Assembly: GCA_928724745.1 (NCBI GenBank)
Contig: CAKMXJ010000019.1
Coordinates: 372,001-436,000, forward strand
Source of the DNA: Anthracocystis setariae
Taxonomy: Eukaryota; Basidiomycota; Ustilaginomycetes; Ustilaginales; Ustilaginaceae
DNA: 64,000 nt
Direction of reading: 5' to 3'
Below, piece after piece: positions 9,455 through 18,991 of this stretch. The notes under the pieces were generated by a model, which was given only the letters and a program-made list of their open reading frames with translations, had not been told where the DNA came from and ran no database searches. The translations under genes and the position numbers were made by a program. Within the stretch, counting starts at the first letter, position 1; each line of letters begins with the position of its first letter.

Positions 9455-12400
9455 ATGTATATCAAGACGCTTACGATCCAGGGCTTCAAGTCCTATCGAG
9501 ACCAGACCGCCGTCGAACCCTTCTCGCCGCATCACAATGTCGTAGTTGGTCGAAATGGTTCGGGCAAGTCCAACTTCTTCTCGGCGATTCGCTTCGTTCT
9601 TTCCGATGCATACACCTCCATGTCGCGAGAAGAGCGTCAATCTCTCCTCCACGACAGCTCCAGCTCCACATCAGCCACCTTGTCTGCGTTTGTCGAGATC
9701 GTCTTTGACAACAGCGATAACCGTTTCCCCACCAACGGCGACGAGCTCATCTTGCGCAGAACCATCGGTCTCAAAAAGGACGAATACAGTATCGATCGCA
9801 AGTCGGCGTCCAAAGCAGATGTCGCCAATCTGCTCGAGTCCGCCGGTTTCTCCCGCAGTAACCCATACTACATCGTTCCCCAAGGTCGCATCACACATCT
9901 CACCAATGCAAAGGACCACGAACGTCTAGGTCTGCTCAAGGAGGTCGCAGGTACGCGTGTCTACGAACAGCGCAGAGCCGAGTCCATCAAGATCATGCAA
10001 GATACCAGCGCAAAGCGAACCAAAATCGACGATCTCCTCGAATACATCGAGAATCGACTGCGCGAACTCGACGATGAGAAGGAGGAGCTCCGCGAATACT
10101 ACGAAAAGGACCGACAACGCAGATGCATCGAATACAGCCTCCATCAACGTGAGCTCACCGAGTGTGCAGATCTGCTCGAAAAACTCGAAGAAGACCGTAG
10201 ACGTGATGTCGACGCTTCCAACCTTCGTCGAACCGAGTTCAACGAGCGAGAGAAACTGCTCGCCCGACTCGAAGCGGAGCTCGCTGCCACCGGCCAGTCC
10301 ATCGAGCAGCGCAATCTCGAGCGAAATCAGCTCGAGCAGGAACGTCGTGACATTGCCAAGCATCTGGCTCAGGTCGAGTCGCTCGTCGAGGAGCTCGAAG
10401 AAGTGGGTGAGAAGCGCGCAGATCGACGTGGAGCGCTCGAGGCCCAACTTTCCCAAATTCGCACGCAGATCCAACAGAACCAGGCACAGCTCCAGCAACT
10501 TCGACCCACCGTCGATGCGCTTCACACTGAAGCGGAAACCCTCCGTGCTGCCTTGGAAGAAACCAAGGCGCGCGTTTCAGCCCTCTACTCGAAGCAAGGT
10601 CGTTCTGCCCAGTTCCGTAACCAGCGCGACCGCGACCGGTACCTTCAAACGCAGATCGGCGAGCTCGACCAGTTCCTGCAGTCGCAACAGACGCGTATCA
10701 ATGCCACAGCGCAGGAGCGCACCGCTGCCGTCGAACGCCGCGCCGCTGCGCTTCGCAAGGTGGACGAGATCGAGAAAAACCTCGAGAGCCGCAAAGATAC
10801 CGTACAGCAGCTTGCCACCGAGTATGCTGCCAAGCGCGACCGTAGAGACGAGCTCGTCGAGACGCGCAAGGATCTGTGGAAGGAGGAGGCATCGCTGCAA
10901 TCCTCGCTTGCCTTTGTCAGCAATGAGCTGTCCAACGCACAGCGCAAGCTCGCCGGTATGATGGACAAGGCGACAGTCCAGGGTCTGCTTGCGGTCGAAA
11001 AGATTGCAGCCAAGCTTGGACTGGAGGACAACGTCAAAGGTCCCATTTACCAACTGTTCTCCGTCGATGACAAGTACAAGACCGCAGTCGAAGTCACTGC
11101 AGGTGCTTCGCTGTTCCATGTTGTCGTCGACACGGACGAAACCGCGAGCAAGTTGCTCGAGGTGATGAATCGCGACAAGAGCGGTCGTGTCACTTTTATG
11201 CCTCTCAACCGTCTACACCCCAAGGAGGCCGACTTCCCCGCAACGCAGGATGCCATCCTTATGGTGAAGAAGCTCCAGTTCGACAAGGCACTCGCGCCTG
11301 CCTTCCAGCAGATCTTTGGCCGCAGCATCATCTGTCCGAACCTCGAGATCGCGTCCGCCTACGTGCGAAGTCACGGCGTCAATGCGATCACGCTCGACGG
11401 TGACAAGGTCGAACGCAAGGGTGCGCTCAGTGGTGGTTACCAAGATCCCCGACGTAGCCGCTTGGACGCCATCAACGATGTGCGCAAGTGGAAGGAGCAG
11501 ACCGAAACAGATGGCGCCAAGCAGCAGGAGATCAGTCGCCGACTGACGGAGATCGAGCAGGAGATCACCGCCTTGATGGGTGAGATGTATGCCTTGCAGC
11601 ACCGCAGGGATGAGGCGAGGAACTCGCGCGGGCCGCTGATGGAGGAGCTGCAGTGGGCGTTGACCGAAGCGGAAGATTTGGCTCAGCGCTTGCAGAGTAT
11701 CGAGCGGCGCGAGGCGGATCAGGGGCTCGAGCTCAGGGCCGCTCAAACGAAGCGGGCGGGGCTCGAAGAGGAGTTGCGCACGCCCATGTCGCAGGGCCTC
11801 ACACCGCAGGAAGCTGCGCAGCTCGAAACGCTTACGGCGCAGGAAGATCAGCAGAAGCGCGAACTGGCGGAGAAGACCAAGACGCTATCGGAGCTAAGCA
11901 ACCGGCGGTCGATGCTCGAGATCGACCTGTTCGAGAACCTGCGTCGCCGTCAGGAGGAGATCGGCTCGCAGCTCGAGGCGCTGGGTGAATCGCTGGGGGG
12001 TGATGATGCGTCGGTCGCTTCCGGTCAGGATGTTTCGGCGCGCAAGCGTGAGATCGAGGCATTGCGTCGACGCATCGGAGAGCGCGAGAAACGCATCAAA
12101 GCCATCGAGACCGAACTCGACCGCCTCACGCAGTCGATCCAAGACACGCAAGCCAAGTACGACAAGACCAAGGCAGACCAAGCCGAAGATGCACGCTCGA
12201 TCGCTCGGCAGCAGAAGAATGTGGAGCGATACCTCAGCAAGCGCTCGCGCCTCTTGGAACAGCGCGATCGATGCAACCAGGATATTCGCGATTTGGGTGT
12301 GCTGCCCGAGGAGGCGTTTGAGAAGTACATCAACACCAATGCGGATAGGCTGCTCAAGAACCTGCACAAGGTGAACGAGAGTTTGAAGAAGTTCTCGCAT

Positions 12401-13090
12401 ATCAACAAGAAGGCGGTGGAGCAGTACAACTCGTTCACCAAGCAGCGCGACCAGTTGCTCGAGAGGAGGGGCGAGTTGGAGCAGAGTGCCGAAAGCATCC
12501 AGGAGTTGATCGATGTGTTGGATCAGAGGAAGGATGAGGCGATCGAGCGCACGTTCAAGCAGGTCAGCAAGTACTTTGAGGAGGTGTTTGAGAAGCTCGT
12601 CCCCGCTGGGAGGGGCAGGCTGATCATGCAGAGGAGGGCAGATATCAGTGGTGGTGGTGCTGGAGAGAGTGAAGAAGAGGGTGGTGGGCAAGTGGAGAAC
12701 TATACGGGTGTATCGATCAAGGTGTCGTTCAACTCGAAGCACGATGAGGGGTTGAGGATCCAGCAGCTTTCGGGTGGACAAAAGTCGCTCGTGGCACTGG
12801 CGACGGTGTTTGCGATTCAGAAGTGTGACCCGGCACCGTTCTACCTGTTCGACGAGATCGATGCCAATCTGGATGCGCTGTACAGGACTGCGGTGGCAAA
12901 CATGATTCGCGAGTTGGCAGAGACGGCACAGTTCATCACCACCACATTCAGACCGGAGATGGTCCAGGTGGCTAAGAAGCATTACGGTGTGCTGTTCGAC
13001 GCCAACAAGGTCAGCAGCATTAGGAGCATCAGTCGCGACGAGGCGCACGAGTTCGTCGAGGCTGCCGCTACCACCGAGCCGGTCAGGTAG
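9455..13090 (+). CDS. SMC3: Cohesin subunit SMC3
   Basis: This 1211-residue protein is the expected SMC3 length in one exon. The Walker A motif GRNGSGKSN is at 32-40. The KKDEY motif (K107, K108) is the site acetylated by Eco1 in other species. Long coiled coils flank a hinge at about 510-670. The signature LSGGQKSLVALA starts near 1105 and the Walker B FYLFDEIDANLD lies near 1129. SMC3 pairs with SMC1 and the kleisin to form the cohesin ring that holds sister chromatids together in the nucleus. The KKDEY motif and the gapless head sequences separate it from SMC1, SMC2 and SMC4. Intact, with no sign of unusual features. Confidence 0.97.
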   Translation: MYIKTLTIQGFKSYRDQTAVEPFSPHHNVVVGRNGSGKSNFFSAIRFVLSDAYTSMSREERQSLLHDSSSSTSATLSAFVEIVFDNSDNRFPTNGDELILRRTIGLKKDEYSIDRKSASKADVANLLESAGFSRSNPYYIVPQGRITHLTNAKDHERLGLLKEVAGTRVYEQRRAESIKIMQDTSAKRTKIDDLLEYIENRLRELDDEKEELREYYEKDRQRRCIEYSLHQRELTECADLLEKLEEDRRRDVDASNLRRTEFNEREKLLARLEAELAATGQSIEQRNLERNQLEQERRDIAKHLAQVESLVEELEEVGEKRADRRGALEAQLSQIRTQIQQNQAQLQQLRPTVDALHTEAETLRAALEETKARVSALYSKQGRSAQFRNQRDRDRYLQTQIGELDQFLQSQQTRINATAQERTAAVERRAAALRKVDEIEKNLESRKDTVQQLATEYAAKRDRRDELVETRKDLWKEEASLQSSLAFVSNELSNAQRKLAGMMDKATVQGLLAVEKIAAKLGLEDNVKGPIYQLFSVDDKYKTAVEVTAGASLFHVVVDTDETASKLLEVMNRDKSGRVTFMPLNRLHPKEADFPATQDAILMVKKLQFDKALAPAFQQIFGRSIICPNLEIASAYVRSHGVNAITLDGDKVERKGALSGGYQDPRRSRLDAINDVRKWKEQTETDGAKQQEISRRLTEIEQEITALMGEMYALQHRRDEARNSRGPLMEELQWALTEAEDLAQRLQSIERREADQGLELRAAQTKRAGLEEELRTPMSQGLTPQEAAQLETLTAQEDQQKRELAEKTKTLSELSNRRSMLEIDLFENLRRRQEEIGSQLEALGESLGGDDASVASGQDVSARKREIEALRRRIGEREKRIKAIETELDRLTQSIQDTQAKYDKTKADQAEDARSIARQQKNVERYLSKRSRLLEQRDRCNQDIRDLGVLPEEAFEKYINTNADRLLKNLHKVNESLKKFSHINKKAVEQYNSFTKQRDQLLERRGELEQSAESIQELIDVLDQRKDEAIERTFKQVSKYFEEVFEKLVPAGRGRLIMQRRADISGGGAGESEEEGGGQVENYTGVSIKVSFNSKHDEGLRIQQLSGGQKSLVALATVFAIQKCDPAPFYLFDEIDANLDALYRTAVANMIRELAETAQFITTTFRPEMVQVAKKHYGVLFDANKVSSIRSISRDEAHEFVEAAATTEPVR

Positions 13091-13419
13091 ATTGTCTTTT
13101 TAAGTTTTTGGCTTTGCTCAGTTTCATTTTGCTTGTTCAAGTGACGAATTCATACCGTAGTGCTGTACTACTCATCACTGCTGTGCTATGCTCTCGGCGC
13201 GATCGCGTCATTTGTGAACGATTGATGAGGTGTGGCGAGATAGGGAAGGACTGGGCGGGCTGAGGGTTTCGGGGATGAGTTTGGCGCACGAGCCAGGTGC
13301 ACAAATGGACAGACTGTGGTTCGTGAACCCTGGATTTCACCACTACTGCGCTTTATCATTTGGGTATTGTTCTTCCTCTCACCATTTGCAACTACATTCA
13401 GCGCTCAAGATCAGAGAGC
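13091..13419. other. Spacer between SMC3 and the lipid kinase gene
   Basis: About 330 bp with no gene. A frame continuous with the downstream gene extends upstream to 13360 only through non-ATG starts. Confidence 0.5.
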
Positions 13420-14832
13420 ATGTCACGGTGCGTCCACGTAGTAGTCAACCCGGCTGCTGGACCTGGTCTTGGGCCGGCGCTGCTTGACAACCACATTCGA
13501 CCTCTCCTCGCATCTGCTTTTGGGTCGGACGCGATCTCGATACACGAAAGCAATGCCCCTTGCGATCTTGCGAACTCCAATCGGGTGCTATTGGTCGACA
13601 AGCTGGTGTCCGACTACTGGAAGATGCCATCTGAGGACGGCGTGTTGGACATGGTGCTGGTGGGAGGCGATGGGACAACGCACGGAATACTCACGCAGCT
13701 CTACCTGCCCCGATACGGTGAGCAAGCTGGAAAGGCAGAGGAGGGCAAGAGACAGGCTGAGGGACTGCCCAAGATTCGACTGGCGATCGTTCCCGCAGGC
13801 ACGGCCAATGCACTGTACTCTGGGATGTATCCTCAAGAATGGACGCAACAAAGACAACAACAAGCGGCGAATGCATCTCGGGTCGACGAGATTTCCGACG
13901 AGGTGGTGCAGGTGATGCTCAAGTCGGTGCGAGCGCTTGTCGACGCGGCCAAGGGAAGCGGAGGACAAGACCGGCATGGTGGAATTGTACGTCTACCTCT
14001 CATGTTGGACGAGATGTACGTTGCCACTCAAGGTGAAAGTCGGACGGAGCACCTGGCGATCAGCCATTTGGTGACATCGCATGCACTGCACGCGGCGATC
14101 TTACACGATGCCGATACGCCCGAGATGCGTGCACAACACAAAGGCATCGAGCGCTTCAAAATCGCAGCTCAGATGAATGCTACACGATGGAGCCATGGCG
14201 AGCTCACTCTGCACTCGAATTCTGATTCGGGTTCGGGTTCGGGTTCACAGGGGGTGCTACGATATTCACCACGTACTCGACGGTTCGAGAAGGTGTCGAC
14301 TGGGCAAGTCAAGCTGAAAGGACCTTTTCTGTACCTTAATGCTATGGTGACCGATCGATTGGAATCGGCTTTTGTACCAGCGCCACTCTCGTCTGGTTTC
14401 ACCTCGCCGGGCTTGCCTCAAGACGTGCTGGATCTTATCGTCATACGACCCTGTCGGGATGCAAAAATTACGAGCTGTGATGAAGCTGACGCGGGGATGC
14501 AGTTCGCGACGACAAGACTTGGGCCGATTACAGCGGCGATGTACGATGGTGGGAAGCATGTCGATCTCACCTACACATCGGGAGAAGTGGAACGAGGTAG
14601 GGAGAGGGAGGAACCGATGGTGGAGTACTTGCGTTGCTCTGCGTACGAGTTTGTCGTGCATGCCAAGGACGATGAAGACAAGTCACGCTTGGTTTGTACC
14701 GATGGCCATGTTGACAGCGTGGATCGCGTGCGGGTGAGTAGGTGGGACTCGGAGCTGGGCCAACAGAAGAGGGCAGAAGCATCACAGTTGGGTAGGTTGC
14801 GCAATATGGATGCACCTCTCATCTGGCGCTGA
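13420..14832 (+). CDS. Diacylglycerol/sphingoid-base kinase-like protein (DAGK catalytic domain)
   Basis: From ATG 13420 the protein is 470 residues. The DAGK_cat fold is visible as NPAAG at 10-14, the nucleotide-binding VGGDGTT at 81-87 and the PAGTAN loop at 125-130. The distal lipid-kinase region is less conserved, with a Ser/Gly repeat near GSGSGSGSQG. Relatives phosphorylate diacylglycerol, ceramide or long-chain bases. The N-terminal PH-like extension of ceramide kinase is absent, and the protein is shorter than most fungal LCB kinases, so the substrate cannot be told. It is confidently a lipid-kinase family member; whether it is active is inferred from the intact GGDGT loop. Confidence 0.8.
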   Translation: MSRCVHVVVNPAAGPGLGPALLDNHIRPLLASAFGSDAISIHESNAPCDLANSNRVLLVDKLVSDYWKMPSEDGVLDMVLVGGDGTTHGILTQLYLPRYGEQAGKAEEGKRQAEGLPKIRLAIVPAGTANALYSGMYPQEWTQQRQQQAANASRVDEISDEVVQVMLKSVRALVDAAKGSGGQDRHGGIVRLPLMLDEMYVATQGESRTEHLAISHLVTSHALHAAILHDADTPEMRAQHKGIERFKIAAQMNATRWSHGELTLHSNSDSGSGSGSQGVLRYSPRTRRFEKVSTGQVKLKGPFLYLNAMVTDRLESAFVPAPLSSGFTSPGLPQDVLDLIVIRPCRDAKITSCDEADAGMQFATTRLGPITAAMYDGGKHVDLTYTSGEVERGREREEPMVEYLRCSAYEFVVHAKDDEDKSRLVCTDGHVDSVDRVRVSRWDSELGQQKRAEASQLGRLRNMDAPLIWR

Positions 14833-15437
14833 CCTTTTGCTTTAAAGCATGATCGCAAAACAGCACGGCAAACAGTTCTGTATGTATTCGCATAGGACTG
14901 GCATGTACCGCTTGTGAGCAGGGCAGGTGTGAGAGGGCGAGGCGAGTCGTACGACAGATGGGATATCGATCGGGATCCGATGAGGTTGCAAGCTTACAGA
15001 TCTGCGATGAAAAATAAACCGCTTTCAAGGAAAGGTGCAGTGAGACAAAAAAAAAACAAAAGTTGGAATGGAAGATGCACTCCGGACAGGCGACAAGGCG
15101 TGGCGTGGCGTGGCGATGCGTTGTAACGTGGAAGCGGTAACGGGTTGAGTGATTTTGAAGCCGAGGTGCGGGAATGTGTGTTGCTGGCTGGCTCACTAGT
15201 TGTGCACTACTGTGGTGAGGCGAGCAGAGATTTTGGGGTTTTTGAGCAATTTTGGAAGCGATGACGGGCCGCGTGGAATTTCACGCACAGACTTGGATTC
15301 GGTGCGGTGGTGCGGTTTTACTGTATGTGGCATTTGAGTTGAATGGCACGCGTTTCTTACCCGATCTTCTCATCCGGCCACTCTTTCCTCATTGCCAACC
15401 ACCATCATCACCACCACCTTTGCCACGCATCACCAAG
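14833..15437. other. Spacer upstream of ERD2
   Basis: No gene is supported. A frame continuous with ERD2 runs upstream to an ATG at 15261, but conservation starts at 15438. Short GTGGC direct repeats occur near 15100-15116. Confidence 0.5.
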
Positions 15438-16169
15438 ATGAACATCTTCCGACTTGCGGGCGACTTGGCGCATCTGGCGTCCATCTTTATCCTCGTGCAC
15501 AAGATCCAGGTATCGAAATCATGTCGCGGCATTTCCTTCAAAACGCAACTGCTCTACACCATCGTCTTCCTCGCTCGCTATATGGACATGTTCCACGACT
15601 GGCATTGGTACCGAACACCCATGCGCCTCTTCTTCATCGGCTCCAGCGTCTACGTCCTCTACCTCATGAAGCTCAAGTTCAGACCAACCCATGACCCAGC
15701 AATCGATACCATCCGTCTCGAATACCTCGCAGGCCCCGCTTTCCTCCTAGGCCTCATCTTCCACTACAAGGGCGGCAGCACCTTGATCGAGATCATGTGG
15801 AGCTTCTCCATCTTCCTCGAATCCGTCGCCATCTTGCCACAGCTCTTCATGCTCCAAAGAACAGGAGAGGCAGAAACCATCACTACACATTACATCTTCG
15901 CTCTGGGAGCATACAGAGCTCTCTACATCCCCAACTGGCTCTACAGGTAAGTTGCTGCCTTCCTCCTTAGAGAGTGCGGGTTGCAAAATTTCCGAAGCTG
16001 AAGCTGACATGCCACTTGTTTACGATGATTCCACAGGTACATTACCGAGAACAAGATCGACACCATTTCGATTCTGTCTGGTTTGGTACAGACTGGATTG
16101 TACCTCGACTTCTTCTACGTCTACTTTAACAAGGTCATGAAGGGCGAAAAGTTCGAGTTGCCAGCATAA
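15438..16169 (+). CDS. ERD2: ER lumen protein-retaining receptor (HDEL/KDEL receptor), one intron
   Basis: Two exons, 15438-15946 and 16037-16169, are joined across a 90 bp intron (GTAAGT...CCACAG), giving 213 residues, the family's usual length. The start MNIFRLAGDL aligns with the conserved ERD2 N-terminus. Seven membrane segments follow, with signatures SCRGISFKTQLLY, FLARYMDMF and, in exon 2, the last helix LVQTGLYLDFFYVYF. The receptor retrieves escaped ER residents with C-terminal HDEL/KDEL signals from the Golgi. The splice restores the frame exactly (AG|G = Arg, then YITENKIDT). Convergent with the gene at 16488-18092. Confidence 0.95.
15947..16036 (+). other. ERD2 intron
   Basis: Donor GTAAGT and acceptor CACAG; removal restores the conserved last exon, and reading through would stop after 15950. 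Confidence 0.92.
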
Positions 16170-16229
16170 GCCTTTCACTGCCAATTGCACTTTCTCTCAA
16201 AATTCCTCAAACCGAGGCGATTGTTCCCC

Positions 16230-16235
<6 letters not shown>

Positions 16236-16288
<53 letters not shown>

Positions 16289-16357
16289 GGAGTCTCTGAA
16301 AGATTTCAAAAAGAAAGCAACAATCTCCCACCCTTTCCTCTCTCTCTCTCTCTCTCC
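16236..16357. repeat. (GA)n and (CT)n microsatellites in the 3' flank
   Basis: A pure AG run at 16236-16284 is followed by a TC run at about 16337-16357. The two could pair as an imperfect hairpin between the convergent ERD2 and membrane-protein genes. Confidence 0.85.
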
Positions 16358-16429
16358 GAGGCGGGGCGGATTTGTATATGATTCTCCACACCACAAGGTC
16401 AATCACAATCACACTAAATATGTGGTTTT

Positions 16430-16450
16430 TTTATTATTATTATTATTATT
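16430..16450. repeat. (TTA)n microsatellite
   Basis: About seven TTA units lie just beyond the stop of the minus-strand gene at 16488. Confidence 0.85.
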
Positions 16451-16487
16451 TGTCTTTTCTTGTTGTGGGCATTCTCGATTGATGGGG

Positions 16488-18092
16488 TTAAGTGGTTCGA
16501 AGCGAGTGGAGGTGGTTGAGGAGCGTTTGGTGGGAGGTGTCCTGGGCGATTTGAGTGTGTGTGCGTTTGCGTTGGATGTACCAGAGCGGTGTGTTTAGGA
16601 GGACGAGCCACCAAAGTCGGTGGATTGAGGTTGAGCGCGTGGTTTGGATGCACCCCTCTGGCTGCGCGTTCAAGCCACTGGAGGACGAGGTGGACGTAGA
16701 AGCGGAGGCGGTTGAAGTGTTTGCCGATGCTGTTGTTGTCCCGTTGGAAGCAGCAGGGGTGGGGGATGGGAATAAGGGGAAGAGTGAAGCGTTGGTAGGC
16801 GTTTGGCTTATCGTTGTTGATTTTGGCAAGGATGTCGAGTTGGTGGATGTCACCGATGGATGGTAAGAGGAGGGGGTGGTAGTGGAAGTGAAATTGGTTT
16901 GACGTTTGATGAGTTTCGTCATCGTCAATGCGCCTCTTGTTGTTGCTGTTGCGTTATTGCTGGAAGACGGGGTTTGAGACCAAGTCGAGGTTGTTTCGGG
17001 TTCGACTTGGTGCTTGGTATGCTCATGAGTGGTTGGAATTGGATCCGATACCGTCGATTCCGACTGAGTTCGGGTAGCATTCAGCACAATCGATGGGATA
17101 GTCGATGTGGGACTCATTGGCACGACCGCCTTAGCTCCGGATGAAAGGTTCACCGTTCCAGGCGAAAACTTGGAGTTGAGCACCACCGCGATAGCAATAC
17201 ACGCCATCACCGAGGCCAGCAACAACGGCACCAACCCGCGTTTCGCCTGACGAGAATAGCGAACCAACGCCGGTGTCACGCTCATCTCCACCGCTCGCAT
17301 TTCGCACAAATCATACTTGGGCGGATCAACCCCTTTCTCCTTCTCCTCCCCATCCACTTGGGCTTGCATCGACGAGCGCTGGTCCGACGATGTATGACTT
17401 GGCAACACCTCGTCATTCGACTGTGTACGCAGCCTCTTGCCCATCGAGGGGAATAGGATCTCAATGTCAGAGGTCACATGCAGGACCATCGCCACGAGAT
17501 TCACCAGGCTAACGCAAGCCACAGAGATCGCGATCCACATGGGCAATCCCGTTGGCAATGTCACCCCATCCGCCATCGCGCCCAAAGTATCGGTGCTGGT
17601 GGAGTTACCGCCAAACATCGTGCTGGCGTTGAAGCTGGGAATCGACGTGGACGCAATTGTCGACGTCCCACTAACGACATCGCTGGGCTTTTGCTCCAAC
17701 ACCATCCCGGACGACAGTGCTGAGCGAGGAAAGACCTGTTCGAGTTGACTTTGAAACCTCGCCACCGCCGCCACGTGCTCCGTATAATCGGGCTGAAATC
17801 GCCACGACAACGTCGAACACGTAGTCGGTTTAGCAAGAGACATGAACCATTCTTGAACGATCTGCTCTTGAGAAGTGCGAGATACGTTCACCATCAAAGG
17901 TAGTCGTGATGTGGTAAGGTCCGGGACGCCGATGCAAGATGATAATGGCCCGAATGTGAGGAGCGTCATCATGTTGCTGTTATTGTCTGGCTTGACGTTG
18001 GAAGGTGCAGAAGGTGTGGTCGAGTTGGCTTGGCCACCACCAACAGTGCTAGTACTGTTGGTGCCGCTGGTCGTTGTGGTGTTGTTGCTCAT
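16488..18092 (-). CDS. Ser/Thr/Asn-rich multi-pass membrane protein, unknown
   Basis: From the ATG at 18092-18090 the protein is 535 residues; the frame stays open upstream but without another ATG. The first 180 residues are Ser/Thr/Asn-rich with many N-x-S/T sequons and the segment TLLTFGPLSSCIGVPD, then a second Cys (TTCSTLSW). Membrane segments lie at about 185-206 and 287-307, joined by a polar loop, and a third (LWWLVLLNTPLWYI) near the C-terminus. Between them is a long low-complexity Thr/Ser stretch. The FG-x-L-x-x-C motif and paired cysteines recall the first ectodomain of PalI/SUR7-type proteins, but the preceding TM expected there is missing. I do not recognise the gene. Probably plasma membrane or cell-wall linked (inference). 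Confidence 0.6.
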   Translation of the reverse strand: MSNNTTTTSGTNSTSTVGGGQANSTTPSAPSNVKPDNNSNMMTLLTFGPLSSCIGVPDLTTSRLPLMVNVSRTSQEQIVQEWFMSLAKPTTCSTLSWRFQPDYTEHVAAVARFQSQLEQVFPRSALSSGMVLEQKPSDVVSGTSTIASTSIPSFNASTMFGGNSTSTDTLGAMADGVTLPTGLPMWIAISVACVSLVNLVAMVLHVTSDIEILFPSMGKRLRTQSNDEVLPSHTSSDQRSSMQAQVDGEEKEKGVDPPKYDLCEMRAVEMSVTPALVRYSRQAKRGLVPLLLASVMACIAIAVVLNSKFSPGTVNLSSGAKAVVPMSPTSTIPSIVLNATRTQSESTVSDPIPTTHEHTKHQVEPETTSTWSQTPSSSNNATATTRGALTMTKLIKRQTNFTSTTTPSSYHPSVTSTNSTSLPKSTTISQTPTNASLFPLFPSPTPAASNGTTTASANTSTASASTSTSSSSGLNAQPEGCIQTTRSTSIHRLWWLVLLNTPLWYIQRKRTHTQIAQDTSHQTLLNHLHSLRTT

Positions 18093-18751
18093 CGTGGAGG
18101 GAGAGGGAGTGTTTGTTGCGCTGGATCGTATGGCTAGATGTGCTGGACAAGGCGGCACAGGTAGATGCGGAGGGGAAGCAAACGTGTAACTCTCCCTGCT
18201 GGGTGGAAAGCGAACACAGGAGAGCAAGATCACAAACTTTGTATCTGGCCCAACATCTTGCGCTCTCTGCTTTTATCCATCATGGGTCAACGCTGTATGA
18301 GATCAAAGGCATGTTTGGCAGGACGGACAGAACAAAGGGACCTTCCTCGTTGGTAGACGGCTGCATTGACGCTGGACACGCTGTTGACGCCGACTGCAGC
18401 CACAGCTCGAATACGTGACGCCGTCAGATGAATTAAAGCATTCTTTGACATAAAGGGGACTCTCCGTGGCCACAATCGATCGATATAAATCATTCTTGGT
18501 GGGCGAAGAAGGAAAAAAGGGGAGGGAGAGGTTGACACGTCTGTCGACGCGCCTAATGAAGCTCCCACACCGTCATGGCGTTGAATGCCATTCGAATCCA
18601 TGATCGCGTTCTCCCTTTCATTCTAGCCTGTTGGAGAGTCCGCACACGCTTGAGCCCCTTGTTCGAGCTCAATACTCAACAGACATGCGTGTGTTACGCT
18701 CACCATCCATCTCGCTCTGATCATCCGTCACTTCACTCGGACACAATCACA
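18093..18751. other. Divergent spacer
   Basis: This is the shared upstream region of the minus-strand membrane protein and the small plus-strand ORF at 18752. No other supported gene is present. Confidence 0.4.
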
Positions 18752-18991
18752 ATGTTGACTGCTATACGAAGCAGTCCCGCTATCAAGGCCAAGGAGCGAA
18801 TTGTCTCCTGGACGTTACTGCTCCTACACGTGCTGGTGGTGGTGATATCAGTCCAGCTTCTGCTCAGCCCCAACAACCTCTTCAATCAAGCCAACGGATT
18901 CGCCACCGTCAGCCTCAACCTCACCACGCTCCTCCAGTCCTCTTCGTTAGGCTCACTCTCTTCAAACAATGCAACCGCGATACATGCGTAA
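18752..18991 (+). CDS. Small single-TM ORF, unknown, possibly a first exon
   Basis: The ATG at 18752 opens 79 codons: a basic head (KAKERIVSW), one strong hydrophobic segment TLLLLHVLVVVISVQLLL, then a short tail with sequons NLT and NNAT. Composition is protein-like and unlike the flanking spacer. An upstream in-frame extension to 18575 also exists. The frame ends at TAA in GCGTAATCC, which could overlap a weak donor, so it may be the first exon of a longer gene whose other exons I could not place. Small genes of this kind are easily artefacts; I call it tentatively. Confidence 0.35.
   Translation: MLTAIRSSPAIKAKERIVSWTLLLLHVLVVVISVQLLLSPNNLFNQANGFATVSLNLTTLLQSSSLGSLSSNNATAIHA

Noticed and set aside
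15261..15437. In-frame N-terminal extension of ERD2 from an upstream ATG
   Set aside because: ERD2 proteins start at MNxFRxxGDL, which is exactly what follows the ATG at 15438; the extension is unrelated sequence.
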